This document shows positions 45,846-57,471 of a DNA stretch of 64,000 bases, piece after piece. The stretch covers positions 1 to 64,000 of the forward strand of contig LVLI01000084.1 in the NCBI GenBank assembly GCA_001687465.1, read 5' to 3'. The position numbers and the translations under genes were made by a program. The notes beneath the pieces are model-generated. The model ran no database searches. It was given only the letters and a program-made list of their open reading frames with translations, and was not told the origin of the DNA. Position 1 is the stretch's first letter, and every line of letters starts with the position of its first letter. This stretch comes from Halocafeteria seosinensis. Lineage: Eukaryota > Sar > Bigyra > Bicosoecida.

Positions 45846-46883
45846 TTTGTTGTCTTCGTTGGTCTCTCCTGCGGCATGCAAAAAAAAAGGGTATTGATGC
45901 TTTACAACTTGTCCCGGAATTCTACCGAAGTTCACTGCCCAAGCGACGGCCAAAAGCTAGCAATCAGACCTTTATTCATTAAAATCAGCGGATAAAGAGC
46001 TAGTTTCAATATGTGCATAAACGAGAGGCGAGCTTCAGGAAACGCATCTCCGTCCACCCACTCCTCGCACATAATCAATGGAAAGAAGTGGCATCACTTT
46101 GCTTCCCTTTGGCCGTCCGGAACACCAGAAAACGACAAAAAAGCTTTTCAGGGGATTATGGGAAAGGGATCTCCGCTGCCATGCCATTCCCGCAGGAACG
46201 GCAGTGAAAAACAAATATGCTCGATGGTAGAATAACTTACCTGCCGCACTTAGAGGAATATGTCAGACGATCCCGCAATGGCTGACAAACTATTGGGCTG
46301 TCGTAACTTGACCGCAAACACGGACCGGATCAGCAGCAGGGTGGCACGGAGAGCCCCTTACGCAACTGCTCTCTCGACAAGGCAGGCCCTAGTATTTTAT
46401 GCTGACACCATAGTACACCTCCTATGGAGCTTCCATACATTTTTGCGTGGTAAACTGCTGCTTTGTAGCCTCGATAGAAGCAGCCGAGGCGTGGGCCGAG
46501 GGGACGGGGAAGAGTCTCGGAAGACACCGGACACCACCGCACCAGGGGCGGTTGTGGGGCGGGGCTTCGTATCCTACGGTCATGTCAGTTGCATGGATGA
46601 TGCACGAAGGGGTAGTTGTCAGTGTAGTCGTATTTAGTTTGTAAACGTGCTGTGTTCTCAATCCGCGGTACGTGCTTGGTAGGGTAGCATTTTTGTTTGG
46701 AAGCAATAGCGAACACGTCAAGGGACGTGCAGATCCCGGAGAGCAAGATTCCTTTTGCAATCCTGCGTCGTGTATACACACTGCGTTTAGTCGGGAATAT
46801 TCGTGTTCGCTTCTGCACTAGGTATTGATTAGATTCTTCGGTGGTTGAGTGGCGAAATATCGGCTCACAGTGACGAAATCAGC
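45846..46883. other. Divergent intergenic region (1 kb)
   Basis: Lies between the 5' ends of the MFS and CDC14 genes. An ATG-started frame of 125 codons at 46260-46637 shows no motif or splice partner and I do not accept it. No repeats of note. Confidence 0.4.
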
Positions 46884-49478
46884 ATGCGAAGAGCGACGCC
46901 ATCGTCTTACCAGCGACGAGGAACGATGGAGACTGTGACTGCTTCAAATTCGCCAAGCAGCTCATCAAATGGATCCGATACGCGTCGAACTAGTGGACTC
47001 TTTAGTAATTCCTCTGGATCCTCGTCGAGATCCTTGAATGGGACGACTCAATCGGCGAATACAAGTGGGTTCAAGGTGCCTGAAATTCCGCCTACGTCGA
47101 CCACGGACTCTGCCGAGCTTGTTCGTCTTAGTGGTTTTAGCATTTCTTATCTACTAGGAGCAGAGCAACGGTCCAAGCAACAACAACAGCAGAAGCAATG
47201 GTGCTCGTCTAATTCCTCCTTTACTTCGAACAGTAAAGGGATAGCAGATGCTCGAGCAGGTCTGTCGGGATTGTTAGAGAAGGCATTGGTCCTTTTACCG
47301 GGTAAGTGCATGAGTTACTTTGCTCCTGATGATATCGACAACCCGAGCTTGTGTATCCGGCGCTTTTCCTGCAGATACTTTGTACTACGTAGCCATCCCC
47401 GAAGGGCAACAGCTCGAGAGAACTGTAGAGTACCGATGTCAGTTTGTACATACGGGTGACTTTACATATATTCCATTTTTTGCGGACTTTGGTCCGTTGA
47501 ATTTGGGACGCGTGAGTGTTTGCGTTCTGACTCGTTTGAAGTCTCTCTTCTCATGCTTATCGTCTCTTTGTTTCCCCACTCTCAGGTGTATAGATTTTGC
47601 GAGCGCATTGATCATGCATTAAAATCTGCGGACACAGCGAGAGTGTGTTGCTATAGTACGGATCACCCGCATCAACGAGCTAACGCAGCCTTTCTCCTTG
47701 CGTCGTATTTGATAATCCGCTATGGCTTTGCGCCGGAGGAAGCATTCATCCCCTTCCTGGGGATTTCCCCTCCTATTGCAACGTATCGAGACGCAGCTTT
47801 CGGCCTCTGTACATATCATCTGACAGTTCTAGACTGCCTTCGAGCTGTCTCCGTGGCCATAAGGCGAAACATATTTGAGTACAGCATGTACGTGTCCCGT
47901 TCGTCGGCGAGTGTGTTGATTTTAGTGTTTGGCATGTCCTTTGGCCTTTGCAGGTTTAATATTGCGCAATATGAGCATGATGAACAGCTATGTAATGGCG
48001 ATATCAACTGGATTGTTCCGGGGCAGTTTTGTGCTTTTTCTGGGCCATTGGATTCTCCCAAGCAAATTGACGAGGCTTGTTACACTTGGACTGCCGCGAA
48101 GTACGCGGAATACTTCAAGGCTAACAATGTGGGCGTGGTAATACGTTTGAATCAGCCGTGCTACGACAAGCGCGCCTTTACCAAGGCCGGAATAGATCAC
48201 TATGACCTGTATTACCCAGACGGAGGTTTACCCCCACAGGATATCTTGTCCAAGTTTATGAAAATATGTGAGTATGCACACAAAACTGGTAAGGGGAAGA
48301 ATTCGAAGGGTGAGCCATGCGCAGTAGCTGTACATTGTAAGGCAGGGCTAGGCAGAACGGGTACTTGCATTGGGGCGTATCTTATGAAGCACTATGGGTT
48401 CACTGCTAGGGAGGCTATCGCCTGGGAACGAATATGTCGACCCGGGTGCGTTCTTGGGCCGCAGCAGCAATACTTAGAGTCTATTCAAATGAAGATGTGG
48501 GGAGAAGGGAATTTGCCATCCAGCGTTCCGCAACATGTGTTTGATGGTGGATATACGTTAAGGGTCCACCGGAATGCTTCGGCTGCCTTTGATAATGCAA
48601 TGGACGACATATTGACTAACGAATTTGCTGTGCCGCAATTCTACAAACTGTACTGGCATCAACTAGAATCGAGAGAGACGCAAAACCGCACGGGAGGAGT
48701 AAGCCCTAACGAGAATATTGGTCGGCTAATTCAGAAGAATGATTCGACGCTGCGGGGTGATGCTTCGGTTCGACAGCTTTGCAGTCAAGATGACATCGGT
48801 GCTCTTGAGGTTCCAGTCTTAGACCTCTCTGAAGGGCCCAAGATTCGGTACAGCGCGTATAAAGTTGATATCCAACATGACGATAGTGGCAAGTTGTCGT
48901 CACCAGTCGCATTTGACGTCGAATCGCCAGCAAAAATGAGCCCTTATAACGTGTCGAATGGCTTCCAAAGTCCAATGAATTCCCCTGAAAGTTTTCCGAG
49001 GTCTTCGTCTCCAGGCTCTGCATTCCTATCTTCTTCGGTGAAAGGCTCACCGCAGGGCTACTCAAATAACAGTATGTCGACTCTACAACGTCGGGCGTAT
49101 AGCCTGGCGATGGCTCTGGGTCACGATAACCAAGGTGGAGCACCCACACCCAGTGCCGACGTTGCAGAGGGGATTTCGGCCGAGACCGTTGGATTTAGTC
49201 CCGGTCCCCAGTCTTTCCGTGGCAGATTTTCTTCGGATGAGGAATCAGGCAGCGACAAGGGGAGCCCTGAAGACTCGACACCGCCTCGGAGTCGACGCCT
49301 CTCTCCATTGAATCCAGGTGCCCGCAGGTCCTTAGTGGAGAAGAGTGGATCTCCGTTGGTATCCCAGAACAGCAGTCAGTCTCAAGAAGCAGATGAAACT
49401 GCGCACGAAGAATTAAACGAAAACATCAATCAAACAAATCGACCGAAGGCTTCCAGGCCATCTTTACCATCCCAATGA
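46884..49478 (+). CDS. CDC14: CDC14-type dual-specificity protein phosphatase
   Basis: Four exons (46884-47301, 47375-47511, 47586-47887, 47954-49478; introns 66-74 nt) give 793 residues. The N-terminal A domain has DTLYYVAIPEG, ADFGPLNLGRVYRFC and FGLCTYHLTVLDCL. The B domain has NWIVPGQFCAFSGP, YDLYYPDGG and the catalytic loop HCKAGLGRTG (about 412-421, Cys nucleophile and Arg intact), then ICRPGCVLGPQQQYLE. CDC14 removes CDK phosphates at mitotic exit and acts at cilia or centrosomes in some groups. A Ser-rich N-terminal extension of ~140 residues and a ~270-residue Ser/Pro tail are probably regulatory. I start at ATG 46884; the frame has no earlier ATG. Confidence 0.95.
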
Positions 49479-49573
49479 GGGAGTTGGGTCGACACCCTAG
49501 CGCTCAGTGGTACCGTATTTCGAAACGAAGTGGTTGAGGACCGTTCGACCGACTCTGACGAAACCTAGGAACG

Positions 49574-50076
49574 TTAATGCCTTGTGATATGTCGATGCTG
49601 ATCTTTGATCCAACGTTTGACATCTTTCGGAGGAAGAAGTTCTGTAAAACTAGATGGCAGTGTGAGTATAAATTCCAGTGCCCGTTCGTAAATCAAATCT
49701 AGGGCTTCATATAAGTGTTGCTGACGTTGTTCGATGTTCACCTCTTCGAGCGATTTTCCTGAAGAGCGCAGTGTTTTAATCGGAGTAGAATGCTTCGAGA
49801 AGCAGTCATATAGCGCCTGTTGAACGAGCCTCAAAGACTGTGCTTCGCGGACTCCACTGCAGGAATAAGAAATGCTTCTGTAGTGGTTCCGGGTAGTGCA
49901 AAGGGGCTCCGACATATTGCCTGCAATGGCATTGCCATCATTAGTAATCTGAGCCATAATGCGTAGTTCTGCGCATATGGAAGGTCAGGGTCGTACAAGT
50001 GACCATGTTTGATGGTGGTTGTATCTACCAATTCGCGGCGCATCCTTACTGAAGGATGAATGATAGGCAAGTCGAG
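49574..50076 (-). pseudogene. Family-2 glycosyltransferase fragment with a frameshift
   Basis: Read on the minus strand, one frame gives LDLPIIHPSVRMRRELV and LYDPDLPYAQNYALWLR, the HPS-x-M-R-R and Y-A-x-x-Y-x-L-W-L-R motifs of GT2 enzymes. The continuation ITNDGNAIAGNMSEPLCTTR with NHYRSISYS, the expected next element, is in another frame. The shift falls at about 49948-49952 and would be cured by one extra base, and no splice pair fits there. The segment starts after a plausible 68-nt intron (50077-50144), but upstream frames are broken and the catalytic N-terminal half (DDGS-type motif) was not found. Either a decaying pseudogene or a sequencing error in a real gene. Confidence 0.5.
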
Positions 50077-50144
50077 CTATGCAAACATTTCTGATACATA
50101 TGGCATCATCGACCAGCCACATAACCACTGAGAATTTGACGCAC

Positions 50145-52060
50145 CTCCCCCCTGTTGCTCGAAGTTCAGGAAGCAAAAGTTCGTCAAAGCCCAAAGAGCA
50201 TCGATTCTCACAGACGAACGTTTACTGTCGCAGGCAGCGACGAGGAGGGGCGCTGGAGACTCTTTATCAATCTTTCATACCCTCATCGGCCTGCTGCATA
50301 GAATAAGCGTATAGAACCTTGACTTCGAACACACAGTCGTGGATATGGGAGATGCATTCGCTGTGCCGCTCTCCCTCTGCCCAGTTTGGTGACTGGTCCG
50401 CTTGGATCGCATTCATGCAATTGATACGTCCTATGCTTACTGAACACTAAGAACTTAACGTTTATAGCATACATACTACGAGGTATTGCGCTTTGTGTCG
50501 AGCGGTACGGCTTCTTGATTCTACACCAGCTAGCTTACCTCTGTCAAACCAAGACAAGAAGCAGCAGCACTGTTAAGCCAAGAAGCTTCGATTACCACAA
50601 ACTGTGCAGATGCAACTATGATAGTGCAATACTACAGCATGACTTAGGAAAATTTGGCCATTCGAAAGAGTTATTATCAAGATATTACAAAACACCCGAA
50701 CTCTGCTTTCGGGAGCACACTATACTTGACTTGGCAGCTTACGTACATGTAGGTTGAGCTCGTAGTTCATGTACAATCGTGTGTGCTTAAGTTGTACTGT
50801 GAGTCGATGATGTATCATTCCCAGTTTTCTTAGTTCCAATGTTGACACAACGGCTCACGTGAAGGACATTACCGGGTACTATACCTTCACGTGTCTCCTA
50901 TCACTGACTTCCACAAGTGTCTTCAATGTCCCCTGTCCACACTTGTTACTTATATTGGTAACTTGGCCGTTTCGTCGTCCACTGTAATTCAATTGGTAAT
51001 CCCATGGGTCCACATCGGTAAGTATAGGATGAGTCCAAGAGTCTCTGTTAGCATTTTCCATTTTCGTTGCCGTTACAATTCCCAGCGTGTTGCGCACTCC
51101 CGAACCTGACCATAAATACACCAGTGCGTAGGGCGAATGCCTATCCATTGTTCCTACCGTATAACTTCCCAATAGGGGATCATGACTTCCCAAACCTAAA
51201 CCCTCTGAACTCTTCCACTTCGATTTCGGTTAGCAAAGTCTTAACTACCCTGTAGCCCGAACTTCTGACTCGGTACCACTCTCGGTTCTTCTAGGGAAAT
51301 GAGCCCCAGTTCCAGTGCACTGAAAACTGGGTACGTGGGTGGAACTCGTCTTCCATTTCGTGTGTAGGTAATTCAATACGGTATTCCTAGAGTGGACGGC
51401 CTGGAATACGGACAGAACAGATGTCATTGTAGGCCTCTCTATACTTATACGCTTGTTTGAGCACACACCAACATTGTAGACGTTGCAAACTGTACCTGGA
51501 GCCGCAGAGACAGAGGCCTTCAATATAGGTACTTGTTCCGGAGACTGACTTGCATCCCAGCGATCAACTAGCTGCTTCGAACAGTACCCAACAAAAAATA
51601 GGCAACGCTAGCCTTCGCCGAAGCGATCATGATGGTCGTTGTCGCTGGGACCTGAACGCACCGAGCGCCAACACCCCGCTCGCTAAACTCGGTACTGCCT
51701 CTCAGATTCGGAGGCATGCGGCTCACATTGGCCACAGACATTCGATGCTCCCTGACCAAAAAGGATCGGATCCGTTAGACGGCCTACATGTATCATACAG
51801 CACGTAAGCGCATTGCTTTGTACTGTAGTTGAAGTTGAATAAGGCCTGGAGACCGTGCCGTACCGACGGTACCGGCTGGGTGACCCCCCCAGTCTTGGGT
51901 CCGTTGTTCCGTGCCGTGGATGCCATACCATACACAAAATGGAGGTTTGTTAATTCCCTACGCCAAGAGCCGAGGTTAGAAGAAAAGCACACGCGCCACA
52001 CTTTGCGTCGATAGTACTTGCAAATTGTATTGAACAGAGGCGTCCAAAAGACCAGCAACC
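50145..52060. other. Gene-poor stretch (1.9 kb)
   Basis: Open frames are short, overlapping on both strands and without recognised motifs. No terminal repeats, transposase or RNA gene seen. The proximal part may hold remains of the glycosyltransferase 5' exons; the distal end is the isocitrate dehydrogenase promoter. Confidence 0.45.
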
Positions 52061-53900
52061 ATGATGCGCGCCGCTCCAACAAGACGTCGTTTTGGCTTCA
52101 AACAATGCCATTTCACTCGTGCACAGGCCATTCTCGGCTCGCAATCCATGTGGGGGAAAGGGTTCTGCAGCAGCACGCGCCTGCAAGAAGGTGAGTTGTT
52201 TTATATACTTATACGTCACAGTATCGGTTGCGCGGGATGCGGAGTGACTCCTTGACACTCGGGTTTTGATCAATGGGTCTTACGATACAAGATGGAACAT
52301 ACATAGTGGATGAGGAAAACTCCACGAACGACAGGAGAATATGCTGTTGCCATCAAAGTTCTACCCAGCGACAATCACGAATCAACAGACATGCAAGTAA
52401 CTGCTGCTACTTTGCTTTGCAGGAAGGCCTAAAGTCTGCGTTGCCCATGGAGATGGTATCGGACCCGAAATTATGTCGGGGACTCTGGATGTTCTCAAGG
52501 CTGCCGGGAGTGAGATCGAACCTGTGCCAATTCGAATTGGCAAGGAAGTTTACGAGAGTGGCTACACTTCCGGAATCACACCAGAGGCGTGGAAGGCAAT
52601 GCAGGAGCACAAGGTGATCCTAAAGGCACCTATTACTACTCCACAAGGGGACGGGTACAAAAGTCTGAATGTATCAATCCGTAAAAACCTCGGACTCTTT
52701 GCCAATGTCCGACCGGTGGTCTCGTTAGCTCCGTTTGTAAAGACTAATCATCCCGATTTGGACCTAGTGATTGTACGCGAAAATGAAGAAGACTTATACG
52801 GAGGTATTGAGCACCAGCAGACTCCAGAAGTGGTGCAAACTCTGAAGCTCGTGTCTCGCCCTGGTTGTGAGAGAATCGTAAGGTATGCATTTGAGCACGC
52901 ACGAGTATACGGCCGAAAGAAAGTCACATGCATGACCAAGGACAACATCATGAAACACACGGACGGCCTTTTTCATCAAGTATTCACTGAGATTTCTCAA
53001 GAATATCCTGAAATTGAAACTGAGCACCAAATCATTGACATTGGCACGGCTCAGTTGGCTGACAATCCCTCATCGTTTGACGTTATCGTTACTTTGAATT
53101 TATATGGGGATATTATTTCCGATGTTGCGGCTCAGGTTTCTGGATCGGTAGGGCTTGCAGGTTCGGCTAACATTGGAAAGGAATACGCCATGTTCGAAGC
53201 GATACATGGATCGGCCCCCGCCATCGCTGGTAAGGATATGGCCAATCCCTCGGGCCTCTTGAGTGCGGCTGTTTCTATGTTGGTGCACGTCGGGGAAGCC
53301 GAGGTGGCTGACCGTACTCGCAATGCTTGGTTGAGGACCATCGAAGACGGTATTCATACCGCAGATATACATCAAGAAGGGATAAGCAAGAAATTAGCTG
53401 GCTGTAAAGAATTTACGCAGGCGATAATAGATCGAATGGGCAAATTCCCACGACATTTTCCACCCGCCCACTACACACAAACTGGTGATCGTCGAATACA
53501 GGTTAGGGAATACACTCCCAAGCAAACTCCTCGAGATCTTGTGGGTATGGATGTATTCGTCTATTTCGACGAGCGAAACGCTGAAACTCTGGGGAAGCGA
53601 ATCGAAGCAGCTCTTCCCGACCAACTGCAGCTGAAAATGATCACCAATCGGGGTACAAAAGTGTACCCCAATGCTGTAGAAGGAATTTTCTGTACGGATC
53701 ATTGGCGTTGCCGCATCGTGTCGAAGGATGCACGAGTGTTTGAGGAAGGAGAAAAAACCGCTGGGTATCCTAAAGTGGATTATGACGGTTTCCTCAAGCT
53801 TATGCAAAATCTTCACGGTAATGGTATTGAGGTCATCAAGACCGAAAACTTATACTACATTGATAACAACAGAGCCTTCAGCTTGGGCCAGGGTGAATAA
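52061..53900 (+). CDS. Isocitrate dehydrogenase, bacterial-type with C-terminal extension, probably mitochondrial
   Basis: Two exons (52061-52190 and 52423-53900) give 535 residues. The first 43 codons (MMRAAPTRRRFGF..., Arg-rich, no acids at the start) look like a mitochondrial presequence. The catalytic domain shows VAHGDGIGPEIM, APITTPQGDGYKSLNVSIRK (isocitrate-binding Ser and Arg), LVIVRENEEDLYGG, DVIVTLNLYGDIISD (metal-binding Asp) and FEAIHGSAPAIAGKDMANPS. A C-terminal module of ~145 residues (VREYTPKQTPRDLVGMDVFV ... GIEVIKTENLYYIDNNR) is the extension seen in Thermus- and Rickettsia-like enzymes. The cofactor loop HGSAPAIAGKD suggests NAD rather than NADP, but this is inference. The intron, 232 nt, is long for this window. 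Confidence 0.92.
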
Positions 53901-54850
53901 GCAGAGGATTAAGTGTCACCTGTGCGAAGATGCTGTAGCCCAAGTCAAAGCTGGAAACTGACTTTGCCAGAATTTGTGATAACTGCAGTCACATCGTCGG
54001 GTTTGCTGTCCCTGTTAGAAAAATCTTAAAAATCAAAAACTTTCAAACCGATGTCTATCTTCGAGTTCTTATTTAGTATAATACCCACTTTACCACGTTG
54101 TTGTTAGTGCTAGGAGTGGCCACTTGTTACATGCCTTGGGAAGTTACGTACAGCGCGGGTACAATGTACCTGTGGAGCTATGCCGCATTTCTTTCGGCTA
54201 CATAAAATGATACCGTGAAGCTTACGCTCTGAAGAAACATTCGTACTTAACAGGATCCAGCCGAATTGACGAATCGCATCTTGAAAAAAATACAGAGATA
54301 GAACGTATCCGTACGTCGTACACCCCGATACTCGGGCATATTAAGTAACTTGCAAAAATTGGTGGTAAAGCTGGTAAATAACGGGAAACCAACAAAGAAT
54401 ACGTGGAAGAACTGGAATTGAGAGACGAATTACTGCAGTTTAACAACACCCGAACACTATACCGGTAGCTCTATTAACGGGTATATGGAATTCTCAATTT
54501 GGTTCATCAAAGAAGGATCATTGACCACTTCTTCCAGGAATCTCTGTTCTATTCGCAATTCAGCCACTTTTTGAGGGATATCACTCGACTATAACACTTT
54601 AGATCAGTAAAAGTAGTGTATACTAATTGGTATGATCTTGGCTACACTGTACTTGTTGTACCAGCTAACTGTCCCCGAAGTAAAAAATTCCTAACCACCA
54701 CATCCGGTCCGGGCCGAGCGCCCGGATAGACGATTACTAGTCATTATCTTGTATGGAGCGCCGTATTGTCAGCCCCCAAACGTGTGACCACGCGTATGTG
54801 CGTGTCATACTCTGTGTGTTGGTGTGGTGGACACCCACACTGTGTGAATA
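53901..54850. other. Intergenic region (950 nt)
   Basis: No gene accepted. Plus-strand segments at about 54224-54343 and 54391-54468 translate into coiled-coil-like peptide (SRIDESHLEKNTEIERIR; NKEYVEELELRDELLQF), but an intron linking them in phase was not found. The end carries the promoter of the glycosyltransferase gene. Confidence 0.4.
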
Positions 54851-57279
54851 ATGAATGAGAGACAAAACGGGGGGTATTTCCCCCAACTGGCTTGTGAGGA
54901 ATCAGGCCATGCTTACGTCGTTCGGGGCATTTATGAAGCTGAATACCGTAATTCCTTCACCCAAGCCGCTCAAAAAGTGAAGCACCTTCAAGTGGACCAG
55001 AACCCAGACGAGTTTGAAGAGGTGCGCAGCTTTGATACAGGAGAACAAGCGAAGGAATGGTACAAACAGCATCGACGATGCACTAACCCTAAATACCCCC
55101 AATGTGACCACATTTATACACATGCCTGTGACTGGGAACAAGTCGAATCACTGCTGCTCAAGCCTCTGGAGCAGTACCGCGCCAGATACCCACTTCGGGC
55201 GCCTGCCACGGACAACCCTGCAAGGAAATTGTTCTCGGGAGACCCTCGTGCTAACGTGGAATGCTCTCCAGAGATACGAAAACTCAGAGACCAGGTGCAA
55301 CAACGTCTACAACTGCCATGCCATGAGGTTTTGTGCGAGGAAAGCACATTGAACACGCTGCGGTACTTGTTCTTCCATATGCGGTGTGGAATTTTTGTCA
55401 TGATACGGCGCAATCGACTGGTCATGTTTGTCCCATTTGTTAACAAAGATTATGTCAATACATGGGGGCATCAACTCAAGCTTGAGAAGCCAATGGATGA
55501 ATACTACCGTGAAAAAAGGAAGTTTATTCACGAGAATGTGATTCGGGATAAAACACGCTGGTGGGCGAACGGAAATATCATTTGTAACGTACAGAGTCGA
55601 CGATTTTGGGGCGACAGCTACTTGACTCAACTACGTGATATGCTACAAACTTTATGCCATCACCGGACACTCCCCGACTGCGAATTTTTTATCAATAAAA
55701 GAGACTTTCCTCATCTCAAGGGAAACCTAACAGAACCGTACGATTTTCTCTATGAACAGGACGACGTACCTTTGGGGCGCGAAAAGTACAAATTCTACGC
55801 TCCAATTGCATCGTTCTTTGTTTCCCGAAGCACGGAGTTTGCGGATTTTCCTTTCGTTTGCACAGACGACTGGGAAACTGCCACAGGTACGAAAGATGTT
55901 CTTGGGTTTCATTCGTAAATTTGTTTCGTTTTTATCGCCTGCCTCTATGCTGTGCTGGAATGCAGGACGAGTATATCCCCCGGACGGTGTAGATATTCGC
56001 TCCAAGGCGAAACGAGACCAGTCACGCACTTCATGGTATCGTCGACAGCCGACGGCCGTTTTTCGGGGAAATTCCACAGGACCGGGAACGACTCCCGAGA
56101 CGAATCAGCGTCTCCTGCTAGCGAAAATTTCCCACAGCTGGTCGACGAATAGCGAACTAAAAAAATTGTATGGAGAGGGTAATGAGATCGATGGTATCCC
56201 GTTTCTTGATGCTGGGGTTGTTTCGTTCAATATGCGAGATCGTAAGATGCAAGGTCAGCCTATGACGTATATAAAGCGTGACGTAAGTCCGGCCAAGCAT
56301 AATGGTTGTCATTTGTGTATCACTAGATACGGATGGAATGCGTTCGATTGCAGCAACTGGGCATACCCTTAGTAGAGAGAATACCTATGTATGAGCAGTT
56401 GAAATATAAGTATCAGATATACGTTGACGGACACTGTGCAGCCATGAGATATGCCTCAATGATGGCCTTGGGCAGCGTTATACTGAAGGTAACATTCTCG
56501 CTGGAGTATAAATTTCCGTGGAGACCGGAAACTCACTGTGCGATGTCTGTTGCAGGTGGATTCGTATACGAAGGCGGACACAATGTGGTACTTTCCTTTA
56601 CTACGGAAGTATGATATATACAGTAATGAACCTGATATACATGGCGGTACGTTGCGTTTTTTACACCCTCAAAGGGACTGGTACATATAGTAAGGTGCCG
56701 GCTACAGATCATATCCCGGTAAAATCAGATTTTAGCGATCTAGCTGAAGTTATACGTTGGTGCAAGCAGCATGATGAAGAATGCAAGATGATTGCAGAGA
56801 ATGCCTTGTCACGATATGAAACCCTTATTAATCTACAAGGGCAGCTAAATTACATGGAAATGATGCTACATGGATTTGCATCCAGGATACAGTCTCACGA
56901 GTTTTTGTCTGCAAAGGCTATGGAGAGAGAAACCGAAGAGACCGAAGGTGGAGCTCTCAGGAACCTATTGAGCACTGTTGGCCGTGGCGATTGGTTTGAT
57001 GCAGGAAACTTGGACTATTCAAAGGTGCAGCTGGATCGCTTCTCCAAGCCACCGTCCAAAGTCCCTTCCTCATCATCCCAAGCCACAGATACTGCGCATA
57101 CAGAGGGATATAGGGAAACTGGAATTGAAACTCAAAGTAATGGAGTAAAGCGGGAACGTAGCGTCAAGTTGCAGGGAGCGAGTGAAGAAGCAAATAAAAT
57201 TCGCAAGAGCAATATCGCGCATCTGAAACAGCGATTACAGAATAAGCAAATAGATCTGAGCAAGTACAAGCCAAAATGA
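54851..57279 (+). CDS. Family-90 (CAP10/KDELC-like) glycosyltransferase, giant-virus-related type
   Basis: Five exons (54851-55886, 55966-56282, 56327-56488, 56556-56608, 56691-57279; introns 79, 44, 67 and 82 nt) give 718 residues. Visible elements: WWANGNIICNVQSRRFWGDS, LPDCEFFINKRDFPHLKGN, FFVSRSTEFADFPFVCTDDW and AVFRGNSTGPGTTPETNQR. Then LDAGVVSFNMRDRK, YQIYVDGHCAAMRYASMMAL, and TMWYFPLLRN followed by DHIPVKSDFSDL. This is the GT90 layout found in nucleocytoplasmic large DNA viruses and some algae, where it probably transfers sugars to proteins or glycans. No signal peptide is evident, unlike animal KDELC proteins; the C-terminal ~100 residues are charged and lineage-specific. The introns show that it is a resident nuclear gene. 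Confidence 0.85.
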
Positions 57280-57471
57280 AACTTAAGAGACTGAACATGT
57301 ATATTGATATTCTATCCGCGCTTAGCAGGTTTTAGGGGTAATACCGTTGCATGTAGTTCGGTTCTCAGCAGAGACGCCCACTTCGACAAATACCCGCCGG
57401 GTACTCCTGTCCATGATAAGAGACACGCAGGAGACCAATCCCTTTTCAGCAGCCAGAAGCGCCATTCGTTA

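Noticed and set aside
46260-46637. 125-codon ATG-started frame in the MFS/CDC14 gap
   Set aside because: Arg- and Ser-rich composition without motif; no downstream splice partner.
49490-49565. GCTCAGTGGTA and GTTCGA strings resembling tRNA boxes
   Set aside because: D-stem and T-stem halves are not complementary, so no cloverleaf forms.
52280-52400. Possible middle exon in the isocitrate dehydrogenase gene
   Set aside because: No acceptor/donor pair keeps the frame; one candidate would leave a 27-nt intron. Direct joining of 52190 to 52423 is in phase.
54224-54470. Two coiled-coil-like peptide stretches on the plus strand
   Set aside because: They are in incompatible phases and no start codon is available.
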